Virus record (IMG/VR): IMGVR_UViG_3300034082_000892 | Location: 1 to 27,557 of that record | Direction: 5' to 3' (one strand) | DNA length: 27,557 nt | DNA from: a virus | Shown here: positions 12,734-19,586 of the stretch, piece by piece | Position numbering within the stretch: the first letter of the stretch is position 1 | Layout: each line of letters starts with the position of its first letter | Notes under the pieces: model-generated | Databases searched by the model: none | The model's input: the letters and a program-made list of their open reading frames with translations, nothing else | Told to the model about the DNA's origin: nothing | Made by a program: the position numbers and the translations under genes

Positions 12734-13009
12734 TTACTTCTTTGGTGCTGCCTTCTTGACTGCAGCCTTCTTCTTTACAGGTGCCTTAGCAGACTTGAGA
12801 GCCTTCTCTACTTCCTTAGCATCTGGCAATACGCCAAAAGCCTTGTCGTTAGGGTTGATTGCTCTAATTGCTACTGGTGCGATAGCAGCAACAAGTGCTG
12901 TCCATAGATCCTTTGGATCTGTTACGCCAGCCATGTAGAGTGCTAGACCTGATGCAAGCACTGAGCGACCATATGATGCTAGTAGTGCTTCTAGTTGTTT
13001 CTTATTCAT
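12734..13009 (-). CDS. Holin-like membrane protein, 91 aa
   Basis: It begins MNKKQLEALLASYGRSVLASGLALYM, with a hydrophobic segment (residues 15-29), a short turn (TDPKDLW), a second hydrophobic segment (about 35-50), and a lysine/alanine-rich tail ending AAVKKAAPKK. Two helices and a basic tail are the layout of small actinophage holins. A ribosome binding site (AGGAGGAA) precedes it. The endolysin is 6.6 kb away, so this is not a classic adjacent lysis cassette. A membrane role is likely; holin activity is inferred. Confidence 0.55.
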   Translation of the reverse strand: MNKKQLEALLASYGRSVLASGLALYMAGVTDPKDLWTALVAAIAPVAIRAINPNDKAFGVLPDAKEVEKALKSAKAPVKKKAAVKKAAPKK

Positions 13010-13019
13010 TTTATTCCTC

Positions 13020-13178
13020 CTAGGATATAACTCGTGTTAGTAATGTAAAGCCAATCCATAGACCAATAATTCCTGCGACTCCCGCAAAAACTGGTGGTGC
13101 TGGCACTGGCAATTTGAATGCTGCGAACACGACACCGCACCCAAAACCTGTTAGTGTAGATAACAAAATATCTTTCAC
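13020..13178 (-). CDS. XapX-domain membrane protein, 52 aa
   Basis: The product matches the XapX domain along its whole length: a first helix (LLSTLTGFGCGVVFAAF), the signature KLPVPAPPVFAGVAGI, then a second helix (GLWIGFTLL). XapX proteins are tiny bacterial membrane proteins of unknown function. It starts at a GTG that overlaps the previous stop as GTGA. To see one in a phage beside holin-like proteins suggests it may take part in membrane disruption or superinfection control; that is speculative. Confidence 0.7.
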   Translation of the reverse strand: MKDILLSTLTGFGCGVVFAAFKLPVPAPPVFAGVAGIIGLWIGFTLLTRVIS

Positions 13179-13606
13179 TTTACTTCCTCTTCTTCCTTTG
13201 GCAATAGTTTAATAAGTTTATCATATGATTCTGAAATCTTTTTCATTGAATGGTAATTTGGTTGCATAGAAATTATGTCACCATACTCTCTAAAGTATTC
13301 TATTTCTGGCTTAACATCTTCAATAAATTCTGTTAGACCAGTCTGAACCTCTTCTATATATGCAAATGCCCAATCTCTAGAATCAGACAAAAACTTCAAA
13401 AAGTTTTCCTTGTGAACCTCTTGATCTGTGTTGTTAGATTTAGAGTCTTGTAATAGTTTTATGTATTGCTCTAGTGCAAAATTATCAACATACAGTTTGC
13501 TAGCAGTCTTTTTGCTTATCACCAATTTATTTAAAGTATAAATGTATGAAAGTAAAAATACTATACATGCCACTAACAAAGAAACAGTTGCAATTTTATA
13601 AATCAT
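13175..13606 (-). CDS. Membrane-anchored coiled-coil protein, 143 aa
   Basis: One N-terminal hydrophobic helix (residues 4-24) is followed by a long polar region predicted helical and mostly acidic, ending EEEEVK. The order fits an anchored rod facing one side of the membrane. It overlaps the XapX gene by GTGA and the upstream gene by ATGA. No family was recognised. Spanin-like or inhibitory roles are possible. Confidence 0.5.
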   Translation of the reverse strand: MIYKIATVSLLVACIVFLLSYIYTLNKLVISKKTASKLYVDNFALEQYIKLLQDSKSNNTDQEVHKENFLKFLSDSRDWAFAYIEEVQTGLTEFIEDVKPEIEYFREYGDIISMQPNYHSMKKISESYDKLIKLLPKEEEEVK

Positions 13607-13818
13607 TTGAGAACCTCTCTAGTTACTAGCACAATAGCGCCTTCCATCTCTAAAGCATTCTTTAGTTGAACTACATATTGCAATGCTGCAATCTTTTCAC
13701 CATGTGTAAGACCAGAAAAATGTCTTTCATCTAACTTAATGGTAAGGAAGTGCTCGTTGTCAATAAGTTGAACCGAAAAACCTTTAGGTGCTTGGACCGC
13801 ATGGAATGCTCTCTTCAT
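13603..13818 (-). CDS. Hypothetical protein, 71 aa
   Basis: A small alpha/beta protein: strands FSVQLIDNEHFLTIKLDE, then helix GEKIAALQYVVQLKNALEM, then a last strand AIVLVTREVLK. The frame extends to 13833, but TATACT lies exactly 6 nt before the ATG at 13818, so I use that start. No family was recognised. Confidence 0.55.
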   Translation of the reverse strand: MKRAFHAVQAPKGFSVQLIDNEHFLTIKLDERHFSGLTHGEKIAALQYVVQLKNALEMEGAIVLVTREVLK

Positions 13819-13824
13819 TGAATT

Positions 13825-13830
13825 AGTATA
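13825..13830 (-). promoter_or_regulatory. -10 hexamer placed for a leaderless mRNA
   Basis: TATACT on the minus strand, then 6 nt, then ATG 13818. It lies a few nt after the stop of the WhiB gene, so the lower genes (XapX, holin-like) can be expressed apart from WhiB. The -35 is weak. Confidence 0.5.
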
Positions 13831-13833
13831 CAC

Positions 13834-14118
13834 TTATTTGTCCGTTGTTAAAATTTGCCACGTATCTGCCCAGTCTGCTTTAGTTTTGTGATTATTAAAT
13901 TCTCTAGATATTTTACCATCTTCAAGGTATACACCAGCCCAAACTCCCCACTCTTTACCAGATACGCCGTTAGCAAAACATTTTCTTGCTAATGGACACT
14001 GCATGCACAAGGCATCAACTAAAAATCTAGAATCTGGCTCATCTTCATATTTATCAAAAAAGATATTAGTATCAAGGTCTTTGCACGGAGCATCGTCTTT
14101 CCATAGATGCTGCTTCAT
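13834..14118 (-). CDS. WhiB-family iron-sulfur regulator, 94 aa
   Basis: Four conserved cysteines stand at 12, 38, 41 and 47, in the WhiB order C-x(n)-C-x2-C-x5-C that holds a [4Fe-4S] cluster, followed by the WhiB signature WGVWAGVYL (about residues 57-65) and a basic tail (HKTKADW). WhiB proteins bind region 4 of the host primary sigma factor and adjust transcription. They are known only from actinobacteria and their phages, where phage copies interfere with host WhiB-controlled genes. This gene is the strongest host marker in the window. Promoter redirection during infection is an inference. Confidence 0.9.
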   Translation of the reverse strand: MKQHLWKDDAPCKDLDTNIFFDKYEDEPDSRFLVDALCMQCPLARKCFANGVSGKEWGVWAGVYLEDGKISREFNNHKTKADWADTWQILTTDK

Positions 14119-14120
14119 GT

Positions 14121-14330
14121 CTACACCTTATACTTGCCTGGAATCTCCCAGCCATTACGAGAAGGACTAAAAGTTTTTTTGATGTACCATTGATTGTTTA
14201 TGCGAATACCATTTACGTCAGTTCTGCCAAGATTTGATTTCTTGAGTTCTAGAACATCCCAGCCAACCCACTTTAGGTCGCTATTTTTTGATACAATTTT
14301 TTCCATTGTACCTAAGTCTTTTATGATCAT
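14121..14330 (-). CDS. Hypothetical protein, 69 aa
   Basis: Beta-rich and basic, with DLKWVGWDVLELKKSN and a central GIRINNQWYIKKTF segment, suggesting a small barrel. AAAGGGG precedes the start. It lies 2 nt upstream of the WhiB gene, and the two are probably co-transcribed. No family was recognised. Confidence 0.55.
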   Translation of the reverse strand: MIIKDLGTMEKIVSKNSDLKWVGWDVLELKKSNLGRTDVNGIRINNQWYIKKTFSPSRNGWEIPGKYKV

Positions 14331-14341
14331 CTTTACCCCTT

Positions 14342-14692
14342 TTAGTATCTAAAAATTCCAACTTCAACATTATTAAGTTCTGCTTGTTCAACAAGTTTTA
14401 AGTTTTGTTGTTTAGTAGTAGTTAAAAATGCAAAGTAATTAATGTAACTCATATTTTCTTCTATCCATGACTGAGGTGCTTTATAGAACTTAATCTTTTT
14501 CCCACGAGCCTTCATGCCTCTTTCAGAAAGATTAGAAAATTCTGAAACAAAAGAGTTGACTTTTGCTGGGCCAACCGAATAAATAATAAACTCTTTATCA
14601 TCTTCTTTCATGCCAGAGAGAGCAACGCTCATTGCACGCAAAAAAATTTGGTAGTCATTAAAGTCAGTCGTTCCTTGAACTGCCACTATCAT
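14342..14692 (-). CDS. Rossmann/SLOG-like protein, 116 aa
   Basis: It begins MIVAVQGTTDFNDYQIFLRAMS, a strand-turn-helix like the nucleotide-binding start of SLOG/YspA-type proteins, then KEFIIYSVGPAKVNSF and repeated alternating strands. I use ATG 14692 rather than a GTG at 14704 that sits on top of the ribosome binding site. If SLOG-like, it would bind a nucleotide or NAD derivative. The match is weak. Confidence 0.45.
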   Translation of the reverse strand: MIVAVQGTTDFNDYQIFLRAMSVALSGMKEDDKEFIIYSVGPAKVNSFVSEFSNLSERGMKARGKKIKFYKAPQSWIEENMSYINYFAFLTTTKQQNLKLVEQAELNNVEVGIFRY

Positions 14693-15083
14693 TTTTGTTT
14701 CCACCCCTTAAGTTATCTAATATAGATAACATCTTTTGAATATCTTTTTTGGACATATTGGCTGTGTCTACTGGCTTTGCAGTTTCTGGTACAGGTGTAC
14801 CATTTTCTACATTAGCAACATAAAATATATTGCTAGTAACCCAATAGGCTTGATCTTCTATAACCAATACCTTAATTGTATCCTTTTCTCTTCGCTTTTG
14901 CAACTGAGAGGAAGGATCTTCTTTTTCTGGTAACTCATAAGTAAAAAACTTTTTCATCATTTTATGCATATCGCTTTGGCGATAGATAACTCTATGAGAT
15001 TTTTTATACTTATTTTTTGTTACTACTCTAATTATAAGCCAAGAAGCAAGTATTGTCAAGCCAAAGGTTATGACATATAGCAC
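14664..15083 (-). CDS. Membrane-anchored hypothetical protein, 139 aa
   Basis: An N-terminal helix (MLYVITFGLTILASWLIIRVV) is followed by a basic linker, a small soluble part with IKVLVIEDQAYWVTSNIFYVA, and a polar low-complexity end rich in Asn, Ser and Lys. It overlaps the next gene by 29 nt. An AGGAGG ribosome binding site precedes it. No family was recognised. Confidence 0.55.
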   Translation of the reverse strand: MLYVITFGLTILASWLIIRVVTKNKYKKSHRVIYRQSDMHKMMKKFFTYELPEKEDPSSQLQKRREKDTIKVLVIEDQAYWVTSNIFYVANVENGTPVPETAKPVDTANMSKKDIQKMLSILDNLRGGNKNDSGSSRND

Positions 15084-15092
15084 TAAGTCCTC

Positions 15093-15242
15093 CTATGGTT
15101 TGGGTTTTTTATCTACCTGAATACTTTCGGGCACTCTTGCATTCTTTAGTTGAAACTTTAGTACTTCAAACTCTAAGTCATTAGACTTTTGTCTGTAAAA
15201 GATAACTAATTGTTTTAGTTCATCTATTGTTAGATCTTCCAT
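15093..15242 (-). CDS. Small coiled-coil protein, 49 aa
   Basis: Residues 1-33 form a heptad-like helix (MEDLTIDELKQLVIFYRQKS), then a short basic-proline tail. The start codon overlaps the stop of the preceding gene as TAATG, the usual coupling in this region. Function is unknown. Confidence 0.55.
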   Translation of the reverse strand: MEDLTIDELKQLVIFYRQKSNDLEFEVLKFQLKNARVPESIQVDKKPKP

Positions 15243-15616
15243 TATTGTCTACCCCTTATGCTAAATGGACTTCCAGCCCACAACTTTTCAGTTTTATTTT
15301 TTTCTCTTTCTACAATACTTCTGCTCCAAGAAAATCCAGCATCTCCGCCCCAAGCATCCCACATAATGCGACCATTGGAAGGAAACTCTGGACCATCATA
15401 AAAGCCTTTTCCTTTTTTATCTACTTCGTGACGAGAAAAGAAAGAAAACATTCTCTTAACAGTATCAAGAGACATTGCAGATCCGTTAACAATATCTGTT
15501 GCTCTACCCCAACCTACAGGAGTTCCAGCACCAGTTGCCTTGCCTTCTTCTTTCCACTTAAGCGCTCTTCTTGCAGCAGCCTTCATGCCAGAAGTTGGGG
15601 TATATGTATCAGCCAT
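15242..15616 (-). CDS. Phage structural/maturation-type protein, 124 aa
   Basis: It carries the strongly conserved stretch TPVGWGRATDIVNGSAMS, then RMFSFFSRHEVDKKGKGFY, then FPSNGRIMWDAWGGDAGFSW. I recognise this as a recurring module near prohead protease and XkdF-like genes in tailed phages, but no enzymatic role is established. It overlaps both neighbours by short ATG/TAATG junctions, placing it in the same unit as the 15749-16480 gene. Confidence 0.6.
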   Translation of the reverse strand: MADTYTPTSGMKAAARRALKWKEEGKATGAGTPVGWGRATDIVNGSAMSLDTVKRMFSFFSRHEVDKKGKGFYDGPEFPSNGRIMWDAWGGDAGFSWSRSIVEREKNKTEKLWAGSPFSIRGRQ

Positions 15617-15749
15617 TCTTCTTCACCTTGTTATGATTAACATAGTAGTCACCAAGAACAGACTTAACTGTTCCATTCTTATTCATACGAACAATCTTTC
15701 CATCTTTAATTTGGGTTGCGTTAAATGCTCCCGCTTTTTTCTTTGGCAT
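15609..15749 (-). CDS. Small basic protein, 46 aa
   Basis: It begins MPKKKAGAFNATQIKDGK and ends NKVKKNG, very basic throughout, with a central beta hairpin (GKIVRMNKNGTVKSVLG). Start and stop overlap its neighbours. It may bind nucleic acid or be a minor virion protein. No family was recognised. Confidence 0.5.
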   Translation of the reverse strand: MPKKKAGAFNATQIKDGKIVRMNKNGTVKSVLGDYYVNHNKVKKNG

Positions 15750-16480
15750 TATTTATTAAATCCTTTCGGATCAAACAATCCACTCCAAATACTTTTTGTT
15801 TCTTGTACTGAATCAAATTTATATGTACCGCCACGGCGCTTGTATTCTTGAACTACCCAAGAGTTTGCAACTGCTGATGGATATACATCAAACTTATCTT
15901 TTGCTGCTTGAACTACTCTTGCGTATAGTTTTGGATTTGCAGGAGAGGATCCACCGCTACGTGGCTTAATCATTGCTCCATAGTTAGGTTTCTTTGCTTT
16001 GCCAATTGATGAATCATACATTGCCATCATAGTTTCTGAGTCCATCTCTTCTGACTCTTCTGTTTTTAATGGTGGAATTTTTACCATTAGTCCCATACTA
16101 CAAGCACTATAGAGTCTTGTTGCTTCCCATGTTCCATCTTCTTCTTGTTCAAATAATTGAATTAGTACCGCTGGATTTTCTGGTGTTGCCTGCAATGCGT
16201 ACTCTGTACCAGTATTTCCAAGCATGCCTTCATACATAATGTGTACAACCTGACCAATGTGAAAATCTCCTTCTCCACCGTGCTCAGTCATAGCAAAGTC
16301 ACCTTCTACCAAAGAGGTAGCAGCCTTTCCTATGTTACCTTCACTACGATTAATAGCAAAAATTTGTGCTGATGCTGCTGCTCTTGATGTATGGCATCCC
16401 ATTACTTCATTTGTACCCTCTTTAAGGGCAGGGTAGCCAGCGCACCCAAACGATCCTTTTGCTCCCACTTTATATGGCAT
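15749..16480 (-). CDS. Phage structural/prohead-associated protein, 243 aa
   Basis: Three parts are visible. Residues 1-50 hold FGCAGYPALKEGT and MGCHTSRAAASAQI, a pattern seen in phage protease/structural proteins. Residues 55-140 are a beta barrel-like domain (HIGQVVHIMYEG to GLMVKI). Residues 185-230 hold PKLYARVVQAAKDKF and YPSAVANSWVVQEYKRRGGT, a DUF5872/ChaB-like repeat often found in capsid-maturation proteins. AGGAGGATC precedes the start. A virion or maturation role is likely; the exact part is unknown. Confidence 0.6.
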   Translation of the reverse strand: MPYKVGAKGSFGCAGYPALKEGTNEVMGCHTSRAAASAQIFAINRSEGNIGKAATSLVEGDFAMTEHGGEGDFHIGQVVHIMYEGMLGNTGTEYALQATPENPAVLIQLFEQEEDGTWEATRLYSACSMGLMVKIPPLKTEESEEMDSETMMAMYDSSIGKAKKPNYGAMIKPRSGGSSPANPKLYARVVQAAKDKFDVYPSAVANSWVVQEYKRRGGTYKFDSVQETKSIWSGLFDPKGFNK

Positions 16481-16506
16481 GATGATCCTCCTAGACCTAT
16501 ATACTG

Positions 16507-16515
16507 ATTATAGCA
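16507..16515 (-). promoter_or_regulatory. Extended -10 promoter for the structural unit
   Basis: On the minus strand TGC-TATAAT (16515-16507) lies 26 nt before the ATG at 16480 and just after the stop of the 16520-16849 gene. AGGAGG follows as ribosome binding site. No clear -35. Confidence 0.5.
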
Positions 16516-16519
16516 GAAT

Positions 16520-16849
16520 TTACTTTGCTAGAACTCTCTTTATCTCATTTAGACACTCTAGGGACTCTATGCTCATTTTTGATAATTCTTCTGGAATGAA
16601 TGCCTTGTGTGTTAGATTGACCATAGGGTTCTCATCTAGCAAATCAACAGTAACAAAGCCATCTTCCCAAAGACCCATTATCTGGTGGTTTACCTGGTTA
16701 AGATGTTCCTGATAAACTTCAGGCATGATTTCAATCATCTTTTCTGTCATTGAATATAAAAATTCACCTGATATAGGGTCAAGACCTATAACCTCAATTG
16801 CTCCATTTAAAATGAGCATATCAAAAATATCAGTATAGTCTTCACTCAT
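16520..16849 (-). CDS. Acidic hypothetical protein, 109 aa
   Basis: Strongly acidic and predicted largely helical, with MLILNGAIEVIGLDPISGEFLYS at the start and two helices rich in Glu, Met and Leu after it. In its N-terminal half the pattern resembles small phage proteins of unknown function that read 'xxxLxxxGaiExxGvDxxTGEfxYs'. It overlaps the thioredoxin gene by 8 nt. Confidence 0.55.
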   Translation of the reverse strand: MSEDYTDIFDMLILNGAIEVIGLDPISGEFLYSMTEKMIEIMPEVYQEHLNQVNHQIMGLWEDGFVTVDLLDENPMVNLTHKAFIPEELSKMSIESLECLNEIKRVLAK

Positions 16850-17099
16850 TGTTCATTAACCCTAACAGTTGATCCTTTGTCTGTGCTCCAGAGAGTCTTT
16901 TTATCTCTTTGCCATCTTCAATAAGAATAAATGTAGGAATTGACCTGACCTCAAATGATTTTACGAGATCAACTTCAGAGTCAGCGTCAACGATTTGAAA
17001 CCTTATATCAGCCGATTCACGATTAAGTTCTTCAACAATTGGCCTTACCTTCTTGCATGGGTTACACCACTCAGCAGTAAAGTAAAGAATGTGTCTCAC
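16842..17099 (-). CDS. Thioredoxin-like protein, 85 aa
   Basis: The active-site motif is WCNPC (Cys12, Cys15), followed by a long helix and the cis-proline SIPTF near residue 55, both in the right places. It is shorter than bacterial thioredoxin by about 20 residues, lacking the first strand-helix. It starts at GTG in a GTGA overlap. It may reduce disulfides for host-type ribonucleotide reductase or for protein folding. CNPC instead of CGPC should shift its redox potential. Confidence 0.85.
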   Translation of the reverse strand: MRHILYFTAEWCNPCKKVRPIVEELNRESADIRFQIVDADSEVDLVKSFEVRSIPTFILIEDGKEIKRLSGAQTKDQLLGLMNNE

Positions 17100-17503
17100 T
17101 TACCAGATTTCTTTCTAGCCTTTGCAAGTTCATCAAAATCTTTTACCTTGGTATCTCCTAGGTATCCCCAAGCATAACCATCATTAATCATCATGTCATT
17201 TAGAGATACTGTGTCTCCATTGATATATACCCAGCCTAAAATGCGACCATACTTTTCAGATGAATCCATCTTTTCAGTCTTGATAATAACAGACTTAGCA
17301 TCCTTTAGAGCCTTCTTTAGGTACTCCTTAGACTCAAGACCAAGAGCCTTCTCTTTAAGATCTTTTGTGCGAGACTCAGGGGTATCAATACCAGCCAGTC
17401 GTACACGGGATTGAAACAAAATGTCAAACCCTAAATCAATAAGAACATCGATGGTATCTCCATCCACTACATTTTCTACTTTTCTTACATAGTATTCATA
17501 CAT
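17096..17503 (-). CDS. Staphylococcal nuclease-like (SNase) protein, 135 aa
   Basis: The key elements are present: VVDGDTIDVLIDLG (calcium-binding Asp), SRVRLAGIDTPESR (catalytic Arg and Glu), and later EKYGRILGWVY (second catalytic Arg), then NDMMINDGYAWGY. Full domain length and no signal peptide, so it would work in the cytoplasm, probably degrading host DNA or RNA for nucleotide reuse. The ATG at 17503 forms TAATG with the previous stop; an earlier ATG at 17518 would lie inside that gene. Confidence 0.85.
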   Translation of the reverse strand: MYEYYVRKVENVVDGDTIDVLIDLGFDILFQSRVRLAGIDTPESRTKDLKEKALGLESKEYLKKALKDAKSVIIKTEKMDSSEKYGRILGWVYINGDTVSLNDMMINDGYAWGYLGDTKVKDFDELAKARKKSGK

Positions 17504-17706
17504 TATTTTCTCCCCCATTTAATTTTATTCCAACCACGCTCATGGAAGTAATAAAGAATTGTTTTTGTTAATACCTCAAAACTTGCAATTGCTCCTGCTG
17601 TAACTGGCTCTTTGGTTATGACCCATGAAATAACAAAGGTATCTGCTGTTCCAATTATACGCCAGGTAATTGCTTTTAATGCTGATCTTTGTTTGGTTAC
17701 ATTCAT
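17503..17706 (-). CDS. DUF2061 membrane protein, 67 aa
   Basis: It matches the DUF2061 pattern along its length: KAITWRIIGTADTFVISWVIT, then AGAIASFEVLTKTILYYFHERGWNKIKW. The family is a two-helix membrane protein of unknown function that often lies next to sulfate-assimilation genes. Here it sits directly after an APS kinase-like gene, overlapping it by 4 nt, so that neighbourhood has been carried into a phage. Confidence 0.85.
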   Translation of the reverse strand: MNVTKQRSALKAITWRIIGTADTFVISWVITKEPVTAGAIASFEVLTKTILYYFHERGWNKIKWGRK

Positions 17707-18464
17707 ATACCCATTTCCTTACGCTTTTGCGTAGCAGAAATAGCATGAATGTCTGCGCCCAAATCTACTTGTTCAATTTTATATCCTACATCACGACCAT
17801 AAACAATGTTAGTAATGTTAGGTAATCTTAGTACTAATACCCCATCCATAAATTCATCCTTGGCAATATATTCTTTTACCTGATCAAACTTAAGTGGATC
17901 TTTCTCACTTGTGTTGTAGGTGTTGCGTACTCCAAGAAGCACTTGGTCAGTTCTATTGCCAGCCTCTTTATAAAGGGCGTGGTGGCCTTCGTGCCAAGGC
18001 TGGTACCTACCTAGCATAAGGGTTGTAGGTGCAGACCAATCGTGCAGTCTAAACTTTTCAATGATACGAGATGCCTTTTGTTCAGGTTCTAATTCGTGAT
18101 TAGTGAAATAGAAATCAGCAACTTCTGGACGCTCAAACATTTTATTTGTATCTTCAAAACGACCCTCAGCGATTGTGTCCATAAAGATAAGAATATCTGG
18201 TTTACCAAATGCTGCACGAGTTAAGTCAGTAGGACAAACAAAATCTACAATTACTGGAGCAACACCCTGTTTAGAGATAAGCCTTGCCATCTCTCCCATA
18301 CGACGAGCCTGTTCAATTCTATCTTCTGGTGCAAAACCTAAATCTGAATTGACTGTTGCACGAACCTCATCTGCATTGAGATGGATAGCATTAATACGCT
18401 CTTTAAGGGCCTTTGCTAATTCCGTTTTACCAGAACCAGGAAGACCAATAATCTGAATAATCAT
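17703..18464 (-). CDS. APS kinase-like / nucleotidyltransferase fusion, 253 aa
   Basis: Residues 1-140 are an APS kinase-like domain: P-loop GLPGSGKTELA (7-17), then LNADEVRATVNSDLGFAPEDR, then RRMGEMARLI. Residues 145-253 are a cytidylyltransferase-type domain: LGRYQPWHEGHHALYKEA with the HxGH motif, and near the end ISATQKR, in the place of the ISSTxxR motif. APS kinase phosphorylates adenylylsulfate, and the second domain joins a nucleotide to a phosphorylated substrate. The natural substrate of the fusion is unknown and may not be a sulfate compound. AGGAA precedes the start. Confidence 0.8.
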   Translation of the reverse strand: MIIQIIGLPGSGKTELAKALKERINAIHLNADEVRATVNSDLGFAPEDRIEQARRMGEMARLISKQGVAPVIVDFVCPTDLTRAAFGKPDILIFMDTIAEGRFEDTNKMFERPEVADFYFTNHELEPEQKASRIIEKFRLHDWSAPTTLMLGRYQPWHEGHHALYKEAGNRTDQVLLGVRNTYNTSEKDPLKFDQVKEYIAKDEFMDGVLVLRLPNITNIVYGRDVGYKIEQVDLGADIHAISATQKRKEMGI

Positions 18465-18466
18465 TT

Positions 18467-18694
18467 TTATTCCTTAACTAACTTTTCTCGTTCATCAATA
18501 ATCGTAAGCATAAATGCCATCATTTTTTTATAAGATTCCGAATTGTCCATAATTTTGTTATAGTGATGGCCACAAAACAAAAGATCTCCAGTAATACCCG
18601 AAATCTTAACTAATGCCTCTGCTGCACATGAATCACAACGGTCTGTAGCCTTAAGCACCCACTGTTTTTCTACAATGTCTTCTGTTATCGTCAT
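18467..18694 (-). CDS. DUF7455-like zinc protein, 75 aa
   Basis: It carries TDRCDSCAAEALVKIS, then GDLLFCGHHYNKI, the CxxC-x(n)-CxHH pattern of a small protein family common in actinobacteria and their phages. I prefer the second ATG (18694): TATACT ends exactly 6 nt before it with a good -35. The first ATG (18700) has an AGGAG 12 nt upstream, so both may be used. It likely binds one zinc; function is unknown. Confidence 0.7.
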   Translation of the reverse strand: MTITEDIVEKQWVLKATDRCDSCAAEALVKISGITGDLLFCGHHYNKIMDNSESYKKMMAFMLTIIDEREKLVKE

Positions 18695-18700
18695 ATTCAT

Positions 18701-18729
18701 AGTATACTCCTAGTTTCTATAGTTATCAA
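18701..18729 (-). promoter_or_regulatory. Promoter TTGATA-17-TATACT for a leaderless mRNA
   Basis: On the minus strand TTGATA (18729-18724), 17 nt, TATACT (18706-18701), 6 nt and ATG 18694. It would drive the APS-kinase/SNase/thioredoxin unit. A lone DnaA-like site with one mismatch (TTATCAACA) begins at 18724 on the plus strand and overlaps the -35. Confidence 0.65.
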
Positions 18730-18747
18730 CACAACCTGTGTTAAAAT

Positions 18748-19404
18748 TTATTCAAAAGACTTTTTTTGCCAAACCTGTTTTTTGTAAAAATTAGCAATCC
18801 CTCTTCTTTCGTTTATCTTTTTTTCCCAAAAAAAATCACTATACTGTTGAGTTTCAGACTTCCAGTCTTCTCTTTTTATAGGTATTATTTGAAACATTGG
18901 AGTTCCAGCAGGGATTATTCCTGTAAAACCTTTTTTAATATAAAATGGTATGTTTCCTATTTTAGCGTGTATTGACTTGTCAAAGTCAACAATCCCTGAA
19001 AGTGTCATAAATGGTAGATCAACCCTATTTAAGGGATGTACCACAAGCGCAGAATACCCATCTGGCAAGATCGTTGACCATGGTCTTTTCCATATAAACT
19101 CAATGTTGTAAAAAAAGTTATCAACTGGCATATCAGATGTTTCTCTATAATCAAATAGCGGCACCTGGCTATCAAAAACAACTTTTAGTCCATCTTCTTT
19201 ATCTATAACATTAATGTCACACCAGGTTGTTTGAATGTATCCACTAGACATAGAGTCTAAAAATGGAACACATTTTTTTACATTAATTAAATCTTTTCCT
19301 GCTGCTATATCTTTATACCAATCTGGAATAAAACTTTTTGCTGGTTTTGGAAACATGACAACATCCTCTATTTCTTTTGTGCCAGGAACAAAGGTTATTT
19401 TCAT
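18748..19404 (-). CDS. DUF6065-like hypothetical protein, 218 aa
   Basis: The order KITFVPG, FPKPAKSFIPDWYKDI, VKKCVPFLDSMSSGY, and later RPWSTILPDGYSALVVHPLNR and GFTGIIPAGTPMFQIIPIKRE is one I have seen in hypothetical phage proteins grouped in DUF6065-type families. Alternating strands suggest a beta-sandwich. It overlaps the FmdB-like gene by ATGA. No activity is known. Confidence 0.6.
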   Translation of the reverse strand: MKITFVPGTKEIEDVVMFPKPAKSFIPDWYKDIAAGKDLINVKKCVPFLDSMSSGYIQTTWCDINVIDKEDGLKVVFDSQVPLFDYRETSDMPVDNFFYNIEFIWKRPWSTILPDGYSALVVHPLNRVDLPFMTLSGIVDFDKSIHAKIGNIPFYIKKGFTGIIPAGTPMFQIIPIKREDWKSETQQYSDFFWEKKINERRGIANFYKKQVWQKKSFE

Positions 19405-19586
19405 TTTTTGTTGTCCGTTGAATAAAAGCCAGCACCATTAAAAATTGCTGCTACATTAGAGTATACACGCTCCAGTGGTAGAGTGCAAGTTTCACACTCA
19501 TACCCTGGATCGTCTTCTTTAATAGAACGAACTTTAATGACCACACCTTCACAAGTATTAGTACATATATATTCGTATGCTGGCAT
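19401..19586 (-). CDS. FmdB-family zinc ribbon protein, 61 aa
   Basis: It has the FmdB order: MPAYEYICTNTC at the front, a second pair YECETC near residue 32, and FNGAGFYSTD at the end. The family is small zinc ribbons of uncertain role, once called regulators, often next to host nucleic-acid genes. It starts in a TAATG overlap with the endolysin stop. Confidence 0.85.
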   Translation of the reverse strand: MPAYEYICTNTCEGVVIKVRSIKEDDPGYECETCTLPLERVYSNVAAIFNGAGFYSTDNKK

